From: Dinoroseobacter sp049800775
GTDB lineage: Bacteria > Pseudomonadota > Alphaproteobacteria > Rhodobacterales > Rhodobacteraceae
DNA length: 64,000 nt
NCBI RefSeq assembly: GCF_049800775.1
Contig: NZ_JBNAFR010000009.1
Span: forward strand, 1 to 64,000
Direction: 5' to 3'
Shown: positions 28,608-36,653 of the stretch, piece by piece
Position numbering within the stretch: position 1 is the stretch's first letter
Layout of the letters: the number at the start of each line of letters is the position of its first letter
The notes under the pieces: generated by a model
Database searches by the model: none
Told to the model about the DNA's origin: nothing
The model's input: the letters and a program-made list of their open reading frames with translations, nothing else
Translations under genes and position numbers: made by a program

Positions 28608-30101
28608 TCAGGCTCCGCGACCGAGGATCGCCTGCACCTCGGCCACCAGGTCCGAGACCGCCACCTCCCGCTGCGCGGGCTGGGATTTCCACTCGTCGAG
28701 GCTCGCGCTCGCGGCGATCTGAGCCCCGAGCACCAGATCCTTGATCTGGACCACGCCGCGTGCGGCCTCGTCCGAGCCCTGGATCACCGCCATGGGCGCG
28801 CCGCGCTTATCCGCGTATTTGAGCTGGTTGCCAAAGTTCTTGGGGTTTCCGAGATAGAGCTCTGCCCGGATGCCCGCCTCGCGCAGGGTGCCGACCATGG
28901 TCTGGTAGTCGGCGATGCGGTCACGATCCATCACCGTGACAATCACGGGCCCCGGGGCTGCGGCCTGCGCCTTGCCCTTGGCCCGCAACGCTGCGAGCAG
29001 CCGGTCTACCCCGATGGACACCCCGGTCGCAGGCACGGCCTGCCCGGTGAAGCGCTTTACCAGATCATCATAGCGCCCGCCCCCGGCAACAGAGCCGAAC
29101 TGCACAGTCTGGCCCTTGTCGTTCTGGACATCGAAGGTCAGCTCGGCCTCGAAGACGGGACCTGTATAGTAGCCAAGACCGCGCACCACGCTCGGGTCGA
29201 TTTCGATCCGGTCCGCGCCGTAGCCTTGCGCCTCCATCAGCGTCGCGATTGTCTCGAGCTCGGTCACGCCCTCGGCCCCGGCCTTGGACCCGCCAACCAG
29301 ATCGGCCAGCGCCGCACAGGTCTCTGCCGCGGTGGCACGCTTGGCGGCCATGAAGGCCATGACGCGCTCGGCCTGCGCATCGCTGAGCCCGGCCCCGTCG
29401 GTGAAATCACCGCTCTCATCCTTGCGCCCGGCCCCGAGCAGCGCGCGCACGCCCTCGGTGCCCAGCCGGTCGAGCTTGTCGATGGCGCGCAGAACGATGC
29501 CGCGTTCGGCGGCGAATTTCTCCGGATCGGACGGGTCGAGAACCCCTGCCGCCTCCATCACGCCGTTGAGCACCTTGCGATTGTTGACCCGCACGATGTA
29601 ATCGCCGCGCTCGATCCCGACCGCCTCGAGCGCGGTCGACAGCATGGCGCAGACCTCGGCATCGGCGGCGACGCTGGGCGCGCCGACCGTATCCGCATCA
29701 CATTGGTAGAACTGGCGGAACCGCCCCGGCCCCGGCTTTTCGTTGCGCCAGACCGGTCCCATCGCATAGCGGCGATAGGGGCTGGGCAGATCGTTGCGAT
29801 ACTGCGCGGCGACCCGGGCCAGCGGCGCGGTCAGGTCATAGCGCAACGCGAGCCAGTCGCTTTCCTCCTCCTGCCACGCAAAGACGCCCTCATTGGGGCG
29901 GTCCACATCTGGCAGGAACTTGCCCAGCGCTTCGACCGTTTCCACCGCCGAGGTTTCCAGCGGATCGAAGCCATACAAATGATACACCTCGGCAATGCGG
30001 TCGAGCATGGCCTTGCGTTCGGTCACGTCAGCGCCGAAATAGTCGCGAAAGCCCTTCGGCGTCTGTGCCTTGGGGCGCGGTGTTTTCTTGGGCTTGGCCA
30101 T
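28608..30101 (-). CDS. hisS: Histidine--tRNA ligase
   Basis: 497-residue class II aminoacyl-tRNA synthetase. Motif 2 appears as RYAMGPVWRNEKPGPGRFRQFYQCD and motif 3 as TGVSIGVDRLLAAL; the histidine-specific loop GLGYYTGPVFEAEL is also present. The C-terminal anticodon-binding domain follows (VIVTVMDRDRIADYQ). The N-terminus carries a short Lys-rich leader (AKPKKTPRPKAQTPKGFRDYF). First gene of the hisS-hisZ-hisG unit, divergent from slyX. Confidence 0.94.
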   Translation of the reverse strand: MAKPKKTPRPKAQTPKGFRDYFGADVTERKAMLDRIAEVYHLYGFDPLETSAVETVEALGKFLPDVDRPNEGVFAWQEEESDWLALRYDLTAPLARVAAQYRNDLPSPYRRYAMGPVWRNEKPGPGRFRQFYQCDADTVGAPSVAADAEVCAMLSTALEAVGIERGDYIVRVNNRKVLNGVMEAAGVLDPSDPEKFAAERGIVLRAIDKLDRLGTEGVRALLGAGRKDESGDFTDGAGLSDAQAERVMAFMAAKRATAAETCAALADLVGGSKAGAEGVTELETIATLMEAQGYGADRIEIDPSVVRGLGYYTGPVFEAELTFDVQNDKGQTVQFGSVAGGGRYDDLVKRFTGQAVPATGVSIGVDRLLAALRAKGKAQAAAPGPVIVTVMDRDRIADYQTMVGTLREAGIRAELYLGNPKNFGNQLKYADKRGAPMAVIQGSDEAARGVVQIKDLVLGAQIAASASLDEWKSQPAQREVAVSDLVAEVQAILGRGA

Positions 30102-30195
30102 CGAATGGCTCCATTGGGTCTGGTGCGCCCGCGTTTAGCGGAGCAAAGGCACAGGAGCAAGACAAGGGCGCCCGCCAAGAAGGGGAAGCGGAAAG

Positions 30196-30405
30196 ATGTC
30201 TCAGGCAGCAATCGACCGGCTGGAGGAGAAACTGGCCTATCAGGAAAAGACCATCGACGAGCTGTCCGAGGTCATCGCCACGCAGGCCCGCCAGATCGAC
30301 CTGATCGAGGCCCGTCTGCGCCGTCTGATGGAACGCGAAGCCACCCGCGAGGCCGAAGGCACCGGCGGCGTCATCCTCGGCGACGAGCGCCCGCCCCATT
30401 ACTGA
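30196..30405 (+). CDS. slyX: SlyX family protein
   Basis: 69-residue protein, almost wholly a predicted coiled coil (IDRLEEKLAYQEKTIDELSE, then heptads with I/L to residue ~50), ending in GDERPPHY, the conserved SlyX C-terminus. Function of the family is unknown. It is divergent from hisS and is followed by a hairpin at 30420. Confidence 0.9.
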   Translation: MSQAAIDRLEEKLAYQEKTIDELSEVIATQARQIDLIEARLRRLMEREATREAEGTGGVILGDERPPHY

Positions 30406-30419
30406 GCCCGGATACAAGA

Positions 30420-30444
30420 ATACCCCGCCTGCGCGGCGAGGTAT
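30420..30444 (+). terminator. Hairpin after slyX
   Basis: ATACCCCGCC pairs with GGCGAGGTAT (9 of 10) around a TGCGC loop, 15 bases after the slyX stop. It is followed by CCCTTAAGTC, so there is only a short T-rich end. A weak terminator is likely. Confidence 0.45.
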
Positions 30445-30510
30445 CCCTTAAGTCACGGTCATCGGCGTCCCCGCCTGTACCGTGCACTGAAATTGCCGCG
30501 ATTCTGGTTT

Positions 30511-30540
30511 CTTAAGTCTTAAAATATCCCCGCCGGAGGC
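30511..30540 (+). repeat. Dispersed 30-bp repeat, copy A (left arm of inverted pair)
   Basis: CTTAAGTC, variable TTA, then AAATATCCCCGCCGGAGGC. It is 27 of 30 identical to the inverted copy B at 30588-30617, and they form a 107-bp inverted repeat. CTTAAG faces slyX, whose stop is 105 bases upstream. Confidence 0.9.
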
Positions 30541-30577
30541 ACTGGCCGCAGGCCAGTTGGCCCGAGCAAAGCTCGGG
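30541..30577. terminator. Two hairpins between the repeat arms (bidirectional terminator region)
   Basis: Hairpin 1: ACTGGCC-GCA-GGCCAGT (30541-30557), perfect. Hairpin 2: CCCGAGC-AAA-GCTCGGG (30561-30577), perfect. They lie inside the inverted repeat pair between the convergent slyX and dnaE genes, so the whole 107-bp structure likely ends transcription from both sides. Confidence 0.6.
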
Positions 30578-30587
30578 CGGATTTTGG

Positions 30588-30617
30588 GCCTCCGGCGGGG
30601 ATATTTCCGGACTTAAG
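30588..30617 (-). repeat. Dispersed 30-bp repeat, copy B (right arm of inverted pair)
   Basis: Read on the minus strand: CTTAAGTC, variable CGG, then AAATATCCCCGCCGGAGGC. CTTAAG faces the dnaE stop 14 bases away. Its plus-strand tail GGATATTTCCGGACTTAAGC is identical to that of the copy inside xdhB at 37831-37850. Confidence 0.9.
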
Positions 30618-30630
30618 CTTGCCGCAAGGC

Positions 30631-33600
30631 TCAGAGTTCTTCGACCATGGCCACGCCGGACAGGCTTTTGAGTGCGCCCTTGATCTGCGGATTGACCGGC
30701 AGGGTCTCGCCCAGAAGGACATCGACCTCTCCGGGCAGGTCGGGATCGACCAAGGCCAGGGTGATCGGGCCGCGGGTCCGGATACTCGGATCTTCGGCCA
30801 TGCGCCCGAGCAGACCCGCGATGTTGGGGACCGCCTCGTCATTGTCCACGAAGATACGCAATCCCATCATACCCTTGGCATCGGAAACTGCGTCATCAAT
30901 GGGGGCGGCGGATCTGCAGAGCAGCTTGAGCTGATCCGCCTCCAGGGTCGCCTCCACCGTCAGCACCACATTCTTGCCGGTTTCCAGATGGGGTCGCGCC
31001 GTCTCCAGCGTATCGGAGAAGACCGTCACCTCGTAGAGCCCTGTCGGGTCCGAGGCCTGCACGAAGGCAAAGCGATTGCCGCGCGCGGATTTACGCTCCT
31101 GCCGCCCGGCCACAGTGCCCGCGATCTTGGCCACGGCCGCACCGCGATCCATCTGCTGGGTCAGGGCCTCGAGCGTCACGACGCCTTTCCGCTTCAGCGC
31201 CCCCATATAGTCATCGAGCGGATGCCCCGAGAGGTAGAAGCCCACGGCCTTATGCTCCTCCGCGAGCCGTTCGGCAGGCAGCCAGTCGTCGCAAGGCAGG
31301 ATCCGCGGCTCCGGCAGGTCCTCGCCCGCTTCGCCAAAGAGCGAGACCTGCGCTGAGGCACGTTGCTCGAAGATCGCGGCGGAATAGGCCACGAGGCCGT
31401 CGAGGCTCTGGAAAACCCGCCGCCGGTTGCCGTCGAGCTGATCAAAAGCCCCGGCCCGGGCGAGCATCTCCAGCGGGCGCTTGCCGACCCGTTTCAGATC
31501 CACGCGCCGCGCGAGGTCAAAGAGCGTCACGAAGGGCTTGTCGCCGCGCCCCGCCACCACCAGCTCCATCGCGTCGGCGCCGACATTCTTGAGCGCGCCG
31601 AGGCCATAGACCAGCTTGCCCTCGGTCACCGAGAAGGTCGCGAGCGAGCGGTTCACGCAAGGCGGCACAATCTCCAGATCGAGCCCGCGCCGCACTTCCT
31701 CGGCGTAGACCGCGAGCTTGTCGGTCAGGTGGATATCGCAATTCATGACCCCGGCCATGAACTCCACCGGGTGGTTCGCCTTGAGCCACGCGGTCTGGTA
31801 GCTCACCACCGCATAGGCCGCTGCGTGGGATTTGTTGAAGCCGTAATTGGCGAACTTGTCGAGAAGGTTCCAGACCTCCAGCGCCTTGTCCTTGTCGACG
31901 CCGTTCTCCTTGGCGCCTGCGAGGAATTTCGGGCGCTCGGCGTCCATCGCCTCCTGGATCTTCTTGCCCATGGCGCGGCGCAGCATGTCGGCCCCGCCGA
32001 GCGTGTAGCCCGCCATCTCCTGGGCGATCTGCATCACCTGTTCCTGATAGACGATGATGCCCTGGGTCTCGTCGAGGATGTGATCCACCGTCGGATGCAG
32101 CAATTCCCGCTCACTGAGCTTGTTCTTCACCTCGCAGAATTTCGGGATGTTCTCCATCGGGCCGGGGCGGTAGAGCGCCACGAGCGCGATGATGTCCTCG
32201 ATACAGTCGGGCTTCATGCGCCGCAGCGCATCCATCATGCCCGTACTTTCCACCTGGAACACGGCGACGGTCTTGGCGGCGGCATAGAGCTTGTAGGACG
32301 CCTCGTCATCCAGCGGGATCGCATTGATGTCGTTCTCGGTGCCGGGTTTGGGCGTATAGAGCTCGGTGCCATCGGCGGCGATATGCAGGTCCCGCCCACT
32401 GGCGAGGATCAGGTCCACCGCGTTCTGGATCACCGTCAGGGTTTTCAGCCCGAGGAAGTCGAACTTCACCAGCCCGGCCTGCTCCACCCATTTCATGTTG
32501 AACTGGGTTGCCGGCATGTCCGAGCGCGGATCCTGATAGAGCGGCACCAGCGCATCGAGCGGACGATCCCCGATCACCACGCCGGCGGCGTGGGTCGAGG
32601 CGTTCCGCAGCAGCCCCTCGACCTGCATCCCGTATTTCAGGAGCCGGTCCACGACCTCCTCGGCCTTGGCCTCTTCGCGCAGGCGCGGCTCATCGGCCAG
32701 CGCCTTTTCGATGGACACGGGTTTGACCCCTTCCACCGGGATCATCTTGCTCAGCCGGTCCACCTGCCCATAGGGCATCTGCAGCACCCGGCCCACATCG
32801 CGCACCGCCGCCTTGGACAGGAGCGCGCCGAAGGTGATGATCTGGCCCACCTTGTCGCGCCCGTATTTCTCTTGCACGTAGCGGATCACCTCTTCACGGC
32901 GATCCATGCAGAAGTCGATGTCGAAATCCGGCATCGAGATCCGTTCGGGGTTCAGGAAGCGCTCGAACAGAAGCGAATAGCGCAGCGGGTCGAGATCGGT
33001 GATGGTCAGCGCATAGGCCACGAGCGAGCCCGCGCCCGAGCCCCGCCCCGGCCCCACCGGGATGTTGTGATCCTTGGACCACTGGATGAAATCCGCCACG
33101 ATCAGGAAATAGCCCGGAAAGCCCATCCCCTCGATGATCCCGAGCTCGAAATCGAGCCGCTTCTCGTATTCCTCCACCGAGGTCGCATGAGGGATGACCG
33201 CCAGACGTTTGGCCAGCCCCTCCTTGGCCATCCGACGCAGCTCGGCCACCTCGTCATCGGCAAATTTCGGCAGGATCGGGTCGCGTTTGTAGGCCTTGAA
33301 GGCGCAGCGGCGAGCGATTTCCACCGTGTTCTCGATGGCCTCGGGCAGATCCGCAAAGAGCGTCGCCATCTCGGTCTGGGTCTTGAAATAGTGCTGGTCC
33401 GTCAGGCGACGGCGATCAGCCTGCTGGTCCACATACGCCCCTTCGGCGATGCAGATCAGCGCATCATGGGCCTCGTACATGGACTCGTTCGGGAAGTAGG
33501 CGTCATTGGTCGCCACCAGCGGCAGGTCCATGGCATAGGCCAACCCGACCATGCCCGGCTCGGTCTCGGCACAGACCGGATCGCCCGGGTGGCGCTGCAA

Positions 33601-34119
33601 TTCCACATAGAGCCGCGTGTCGAACGCCGCCTTGAGCCGCGCCATCAGCGCCTCGGCCTTGGGTTTCTGCCCGGCTGACAGCAGGCGCCCGACCGGGCCG
33701 CGCGGTCCGCCCGTCAGGCAGATGAGATCGCTGCTCAGGCTTTCGAGCTCTTCCAGAGTGACCTGAGGCAACTGCCCGCCCTTGTCCACATAGAGACAGG
33801 AATTGAGCTTCATCAGGTTCTCGTATCCCCGCTCGGTCTGCGCCAGCAGGACAAGCGGCGCCGGCGCGCGCGGACGCTCCCCGGGGGCGGCGGGGTCGAA
33901 CTCCAGATCCACCTGACAGCCGATGATCGGCTGGATGCCCGCCTTGGACATCGCCTCCGAGAACTCCAGAGCCGCGAACATGTTGTTCGTGTCGGTCAGG
34001 GCGATCGCGGGCATGCCCGCCTTGGCCGTCAGATCCGGCAGCTTCTTGAGCCGCATCGCCCCCTCGAGGAGGGAGTATTCGGTGTGCACGCGCAAATGGA
34101 TGAATCGGGGATCAAGCAT
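30631..34119 (-). CDS. dnaE: DNA polymerase III alpha subunit
   Basis: 1162 residues; replicative polymerase catalytic subunit. The N-terminal PHP domain begins FIHLRVHTEYSLLEGAMRL. The palm holds the catalytic acidic motif MPDFDIDFCMDRREEVIRY near residue 400 and GPGRGSGAGSLVAYAL before it. A GYGFNKSHAAAYAVVSYQTA-like motif (NYGFNKSHAAAYAVV) and the C-terminal OB-fold (AKIAGTVAGRQERKSARGN) are present. It ends 14 bases from the repeat copy B. Confidence 0.96.
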   Translation of the reverse strand: MLDPRFIHLRVHTEYSLLEGAMRLKKLPDLTAKAGMPAIALTDTNNMFAALEFSEAMSKAGIQPIIGCQVDLEFDPAAPGERPRAPAPLVLLAQTERGYENLMKLNSCLYVDKGGQLPQVTLEELESLSSDLICLTGGPRGPVGRLLSAGQKPKAEALMARLKAAFDTRLYVELQRHPGDPVCAETEPGMVGLAYAMDLPLVATNDAYFPNESMYEAHDALICIAEGAYVDQQADRRRLTDQHYFKTQTEMATLFADLPEAIENTVEIARRCAFKAYKRDPILPKFADDEVAELRRMAKEGLAKRLAVIPHATSVEEYEKRLDFELGIIEGMGFPGYFLIVADFIQWSKDHNIPVGPGRGSGAGSLVAYALTITDLDPLRYSLLFERFLNPERISMPDFDIDFCMDRREEVIRYVQEKYGRDKVGQIITFGALLSKAAVRDVGRVLQMPYGQVDRLSKMIPVEGVKPVSIEKALADEPRLREEAKAEEVVDRLLKYGMQVEGLLRNASTHAAGVVIGDRPLDALVPLYQDPRSDMPATQFNMKWVEQAGLVKFDFLGLKTLTVIQNAVDLILASGRDLHIAADGTELYTPKPGTENDINAIPLDDEASYKLYAAAKTVAVFQVESTGMMDALRRMKPDCIEDIIALVALYRPGPMENIPKFCEVKNKLSERELLHPTVDHILDETQGIIVYQEQVMQIAQEMAGYTLGGADMLRRAMGKKIQEAMDAERPKFLAGAKENGVDKDKALEVWNLLDKFANYGFNKSHAAAYAVVSYQTAWLKANHPVEFMAGVMNCDIHLTDKLAVYAEEVRRGLDLEIVPPCVNRSLATFSVTEGKLVYGLGALKNVGADAMELVVAGRGDKPFVTLFDLARRVDLKRVGKRPLEMLARAGAFDQLDGNRRRVFQSLDGLVAYSAAIFEQRASAQVSLFGEAGEDLPEPRILPCDDWLPAERLAEEHKAVGFYLSGHPLDDYMGALKRKGVVTLEALTQQMDRGAAVAKIAGTVAGRQERKSARGNRFAFVQASDPTGLYEVTVFSDTLETARPHLETGKNVVLTVEATLEADQLKLLCRSAAPIDDAVSDAKGMMGLRIFVDNDEAVPNIAGLLGRMAEDPSIRTRGPITLALVDPDLPGEVDVLLGETLPVNPQIKGALKSLSGVAMVEEL

Positions 34120-34332
34120 AACAGGAAGTTAGCGCAAGAGATTGCGGGCGGAAAGCGTCAGACCACTCTATTTTGTGGATAATCAAGTGTTAACGCGCGA
34201 GCCGGGCATTAACTGTCGGGCAAGAAATCACTGCCCGCGGAGGCCCGTTGCATTTAGTGTGCATTTTAGACGCTTTTGACCCGAACTTGCTTCAAAGCTT
34301 CGAACAAACGCAAAGACCTGGATGGATACGAC

Positions 34333-34953
34333 ATGATCGACGCAGCTACCAAGACCGCCTTCGCTCTTCTCGGCCTCGCACCGACCACCGATGTCGCCGT
34401 GATCCGGAAGGCATGGCGCAAGCTGGTGCGCATCCATCACCCGGATCAGGCCGAGGGCTGCAAGGAAACGGCCAATGCCCGTCTGGCCGAGATCAATGCC
34501 GCGTTTGACCTCGTCTGGGTCTGGGCCGAGCAGGGCCCGCGTGCCGCTCAGACCAATCGCGCCGACGCCCAGGCCGAAGCGGCCGCTCGCGCCAAGGCAG
34601 ACGCCGCGGCGCGTGCCAAGGCCGAAGCCGCTGCCCGCGCCAAGGCCGAAGCCGCTGCCCGCGCCAAGGCAGACGCCGCGGCTCGTGCCAAGGCTGAGGC
34701 AGCCGCCCGCGCCCAAGCCGAGGCCGCCGCCCGCGCCAAGGCCAAGGCAGACGCCGCGGCTCGCGCCAAGGCCGAGGCTGCCGCCCGCGCCCAAGCCGAA
34801 GCCGCCGCACGTGCCAAGGGCGAGGCCGCCGCCCGCGCCAAGGCCCGCACCGGTGCAGAGATCAGCGCCGCAGCCGTCGCCCGCGCGCGCTTCATGGACG
34901 CCCTGTCCGCCTTTGAACCCAAGGCAGCGCAGCGCACCTTTGGGTTTGCCTGA
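34333..34953 (+). CDS. J-domain protein with a long Ala-rich helical repeat
   Basis: 206 residues. Residues ~1-65 are a J domain (TAFALLGLAPTTDVAVIRKA, then the intact HPD tripeptide in IHHPDQAEG), so it should stimulate an Hsp70/DnaK partner. Residues ~81-170 consist of eleven 8-residue units of the type AEAAARAK, with one extra Ala-Lys pair after the seventh, predicting a straight, highly charged alpha-helical rod. The short C-terminus (FMDALSAFEPKAAQRTFGFA) may be a targeting or client motif. The start at 34333 is chosen over an upstream in-frame codon because it begins exactly at the J domain. Divergent from dnaE. Function beyond DnaK cooperation is unknown. Confidence 0.7.
   Translation: MIDAATKTAFALLGLAPTTDVAVIRKAWRKLVRIHHPDQAEGCKETANARLAEINAAFDLVWVWAEQGPRAAQTNRADAQAEAAARAKADAAARAKAEAAARAKAEAAARAKADAAARAKAEAAARAQAEAAARAKAKADAAARAKAEAAARAQAEAAARAKGEAAARAKARTGAEISAAAVARARFMDALSAFEPKAAQRTFGFA
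34573..34842 (+). repeat. 24-bp coding tandem repeat in the J-domain gene
   Basis: Eleven units encoding AEAAARAK-like octapeptides, with E/D and K/Q/G variation and a 6-base insertion after unit 7. Neighbouring units are near-identical in DNA (GCCGAAGCCGCTGCCCGCGCCAAG type), so length variation between strains by slippage is likely. Confidence 0.9.
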
Positions 34954-35255
34954 TCCCTAAAATTCGACTCAAGCATCGATCAAACCCCAACCAGTTTTGA
35001 AAGGGTTTGGTGAGACATCCCGCTCGATCTTGCGCTCCGGTCTCGGGGTTTGACCGGACGCCCCGCGCCCCGGGGGAGATGCCAAAGGATTAGGCATCTG
35101 CGCAAAACCATGACAGTCCCGCGCCAAATCTCTTGCAAAGCGCTGTGATCCCCGGTTTCCTGTTCTGGGTTGATCCAAGCATGAGGGGCTGCCTTCTACG
35201 CCGCATCGAAGGCCGCAGAACCCTCCCTCTTCAGTAACGCGGCGGGCACATATTT
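34954..35255. other. 302-base intergenic region without a recognisable gene
   Basis: Holds an inverted repeat CAAACCC (34981-34987) with GGGTTTG (35003-35009) that may end transcription of the J-domain gene, and a second hairpin GATGCC-N9-GGCATC near 35080. The rest should include the xdhA promoter, but I see no convincing -35/-10 pair or operator. A short minus-strand frame here looks spurious. Confidence 0.5.
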
Positions 35256-36653
35256 ATGGAGACGACGTTTCTTCTGAATGGAGAGACCGTGCGCGTTGCG
35301 GATGAACCGGCAACGCGGACCCTGTTGGATTGGCTGCGTGAGCGGCGCGGGCTGACCGGCACGAAAGAGGGCTGCAACGAAGGCGATTGCGGCGCGTGCA
35401 CGGTGATCGTGACCGATGCGGACGGTCCCAGGACCCTGAATGCCTGCATTCTCTTTCTGCCGCAGCTCGCGGGCAAGGCCGTGCGCACCGTCGAAGGGAT
35501 CGCCGGACCCGATGGCGGCCTGCACCCGATGCAGGAGGCGATGGTGACCCATCATGGCAGCCAATGCGGGTTCTGCACGCCCGGGATCATCGCCACCCTC
35601 GCCTGCGCCCATAGCGCGGGCAAGACCGACTACGCCACCCAGCTCGCCGGCAATCTCTGCCGTTGCACCGGATATGCCCCGATCCTGCGCGCCGCCGAAG
35701 CCGCCTCTGATGCGCCAGTGCCGGACTGGATGATCGAGCCGCCTCTGCCCGGACCGGTGTCCGAGGCGCGGGAGGCCACGACAGCGGGCGCGGAGGCGGG
35801 CGTGGTGCAGCCACGCTCCTCCGACGCGCTCGCCACATGGTACGCGGACAATCCCAAGGCGACCCTGATCGCCGGGGCAACGGATGTCGGGCTCTGGGTG
35901 ACCAAGCAGCTGCGCGCGCTGGCCCCCGTCGCCTATCTGTCGGGTTGCGAGGATCTCAAGACAGTTCACACCACAAAGGACCACTGGCAGGTCGGTGCCA
36001 TGGTGACGATTTCAGAGCTTCTGGAGCTGGTCTGCGACGACTATCCGAGCCTTGCCGAGATGCTCCGCCGTTACGGCTCGGTCCAGGTCCGCAATGCGGC
36101 GACGCTGGGCGGCAACATCGCCAACGGATCCCCGATCGGGGACAGCCCCCCGCCCCTGATCGCGCTGGGTGCCACGCTCCATCTGCGGCACCGGGATAAG
36201 CGCCGCCAGATACCGCTGGAGGCCTTCTTTCTCGATTACGGCAAACAGGACCGCGCCCAAGGCGAATTCGTCGAGGCGATCACCATTCCCCGGGGCCAGA
36301 CGGGCTTGCGGGTCTACAAGCTCTCGAAACGGTTCGATCAGGACATCTCGGCGGTTTGCGGGGCCCTCAATCTGGAGCGCGATGGCGACACCATCGCGCG
36401 GACGCGCATCGTGTTCGGCGGCATGGCCGGGATCCCGAAGCGGGCCTCCGCGGCAGAACAGGCTCTGACCGGCGCGCCCTGGACCGCCGCCTCTTTCGAG
36501 GCCGCGGCAACAGCCCTGTCGGAGGATTTCACCCCTCTGAGCGACATGCGGGCATCTGCCCCGTACCGTTTGCGCACAGCGCAGAACATGCTGCATCGCT
36601 ACATGGCAGATCTCGACGGGGCGGCGACCTCGCTCGCGCAGGTGCGCCCATGA
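35256..36653 (+). CDS. xdhA: Xanthine dehydrogenase small subunit (2Fe-2S and FAD)
   Basis: 465 residues. The N-terminal ferredoxin-like domain binds the first 2Fe-2S cluster through Cys40, Cys45, Cys48 and Cys64 (KEGCNEGDCGACTV). The second cluster uses Cys104/Cys107 (GSQCGFCTPG) and Cys135/Cys137 (NLCRCTGY). A FAD-binding domain of the CO-dehydrogenase-flavoprotein type follows (GATDVGLWVTKQLR, RNAATLGGNIANGSPIGDSPP). It passes electrons from the Mo site in XdhB to NAD. Overlaps xdhB by ATGA. Confidence 0.95.
   Translation: METTFLLNGETVRVADEPATRTLLDWLRERRGLTGTKEGCNEGDCGACTVIVTDADGPRTLNACILFLPQLAGKAVRTVEGIAGPDGGLHPMQEAMVTHHGSQCGFCTPGIIATLACAHSAGKTDYATQLAGNLCRCTGYAPILRAAEAASDAPVPDWMIEPPLPGPVSEAREATTAGAEAGVVQPRSSDALATWYADNPKATLIAGATDVGLWVTKQLRALAPVAYLSGCEDLKTVHTTKDHWQVGAMVTISELLELVCDDYPSLAEMLRRYGSVQVRNAATLGGNIANGSPIGDSPPPLIALGATLHLRHRDKRRQIPLEAFFLDYGKQDRAQGEFVEAITIPRGQTGLRVYKLSKRFDQDISAVCGALNLERDGDTIARTRIVFGGMAGIPKRASAAEQALTGAPWTAASFEAAATALSEDFTPLSDMRASAPYRLRTAQNMLHRYMADLDGAATSLAQVRP

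Noticed and set aside
31363..33678. A very long open frame antisense to dnaE (771 codons)
   Set aside because: High GC with strong third-position bias leaves antisense frames open; the translation is low in hydrophobic core patterns and matches nothing, while the dnaE frame is unmistakable. The same holds for long frames antisense to glgP, glgB, glgX, malQ, mtlK, xdhB and the ATPase gene.
34573..34842. Possible CRISPR array because of 24-bp repeats
   Set aside because: The units are directly adjacent, have no spacers, and are in frame with the Ala-rich helix of a J-domain protein.
34969..35178. Small minus-strand gene in the dnaJ-like/xdhA gap
   Set aside because: 69 residues of Arg/Pro-rich sequence with no ribosome binding site or family resemblance.
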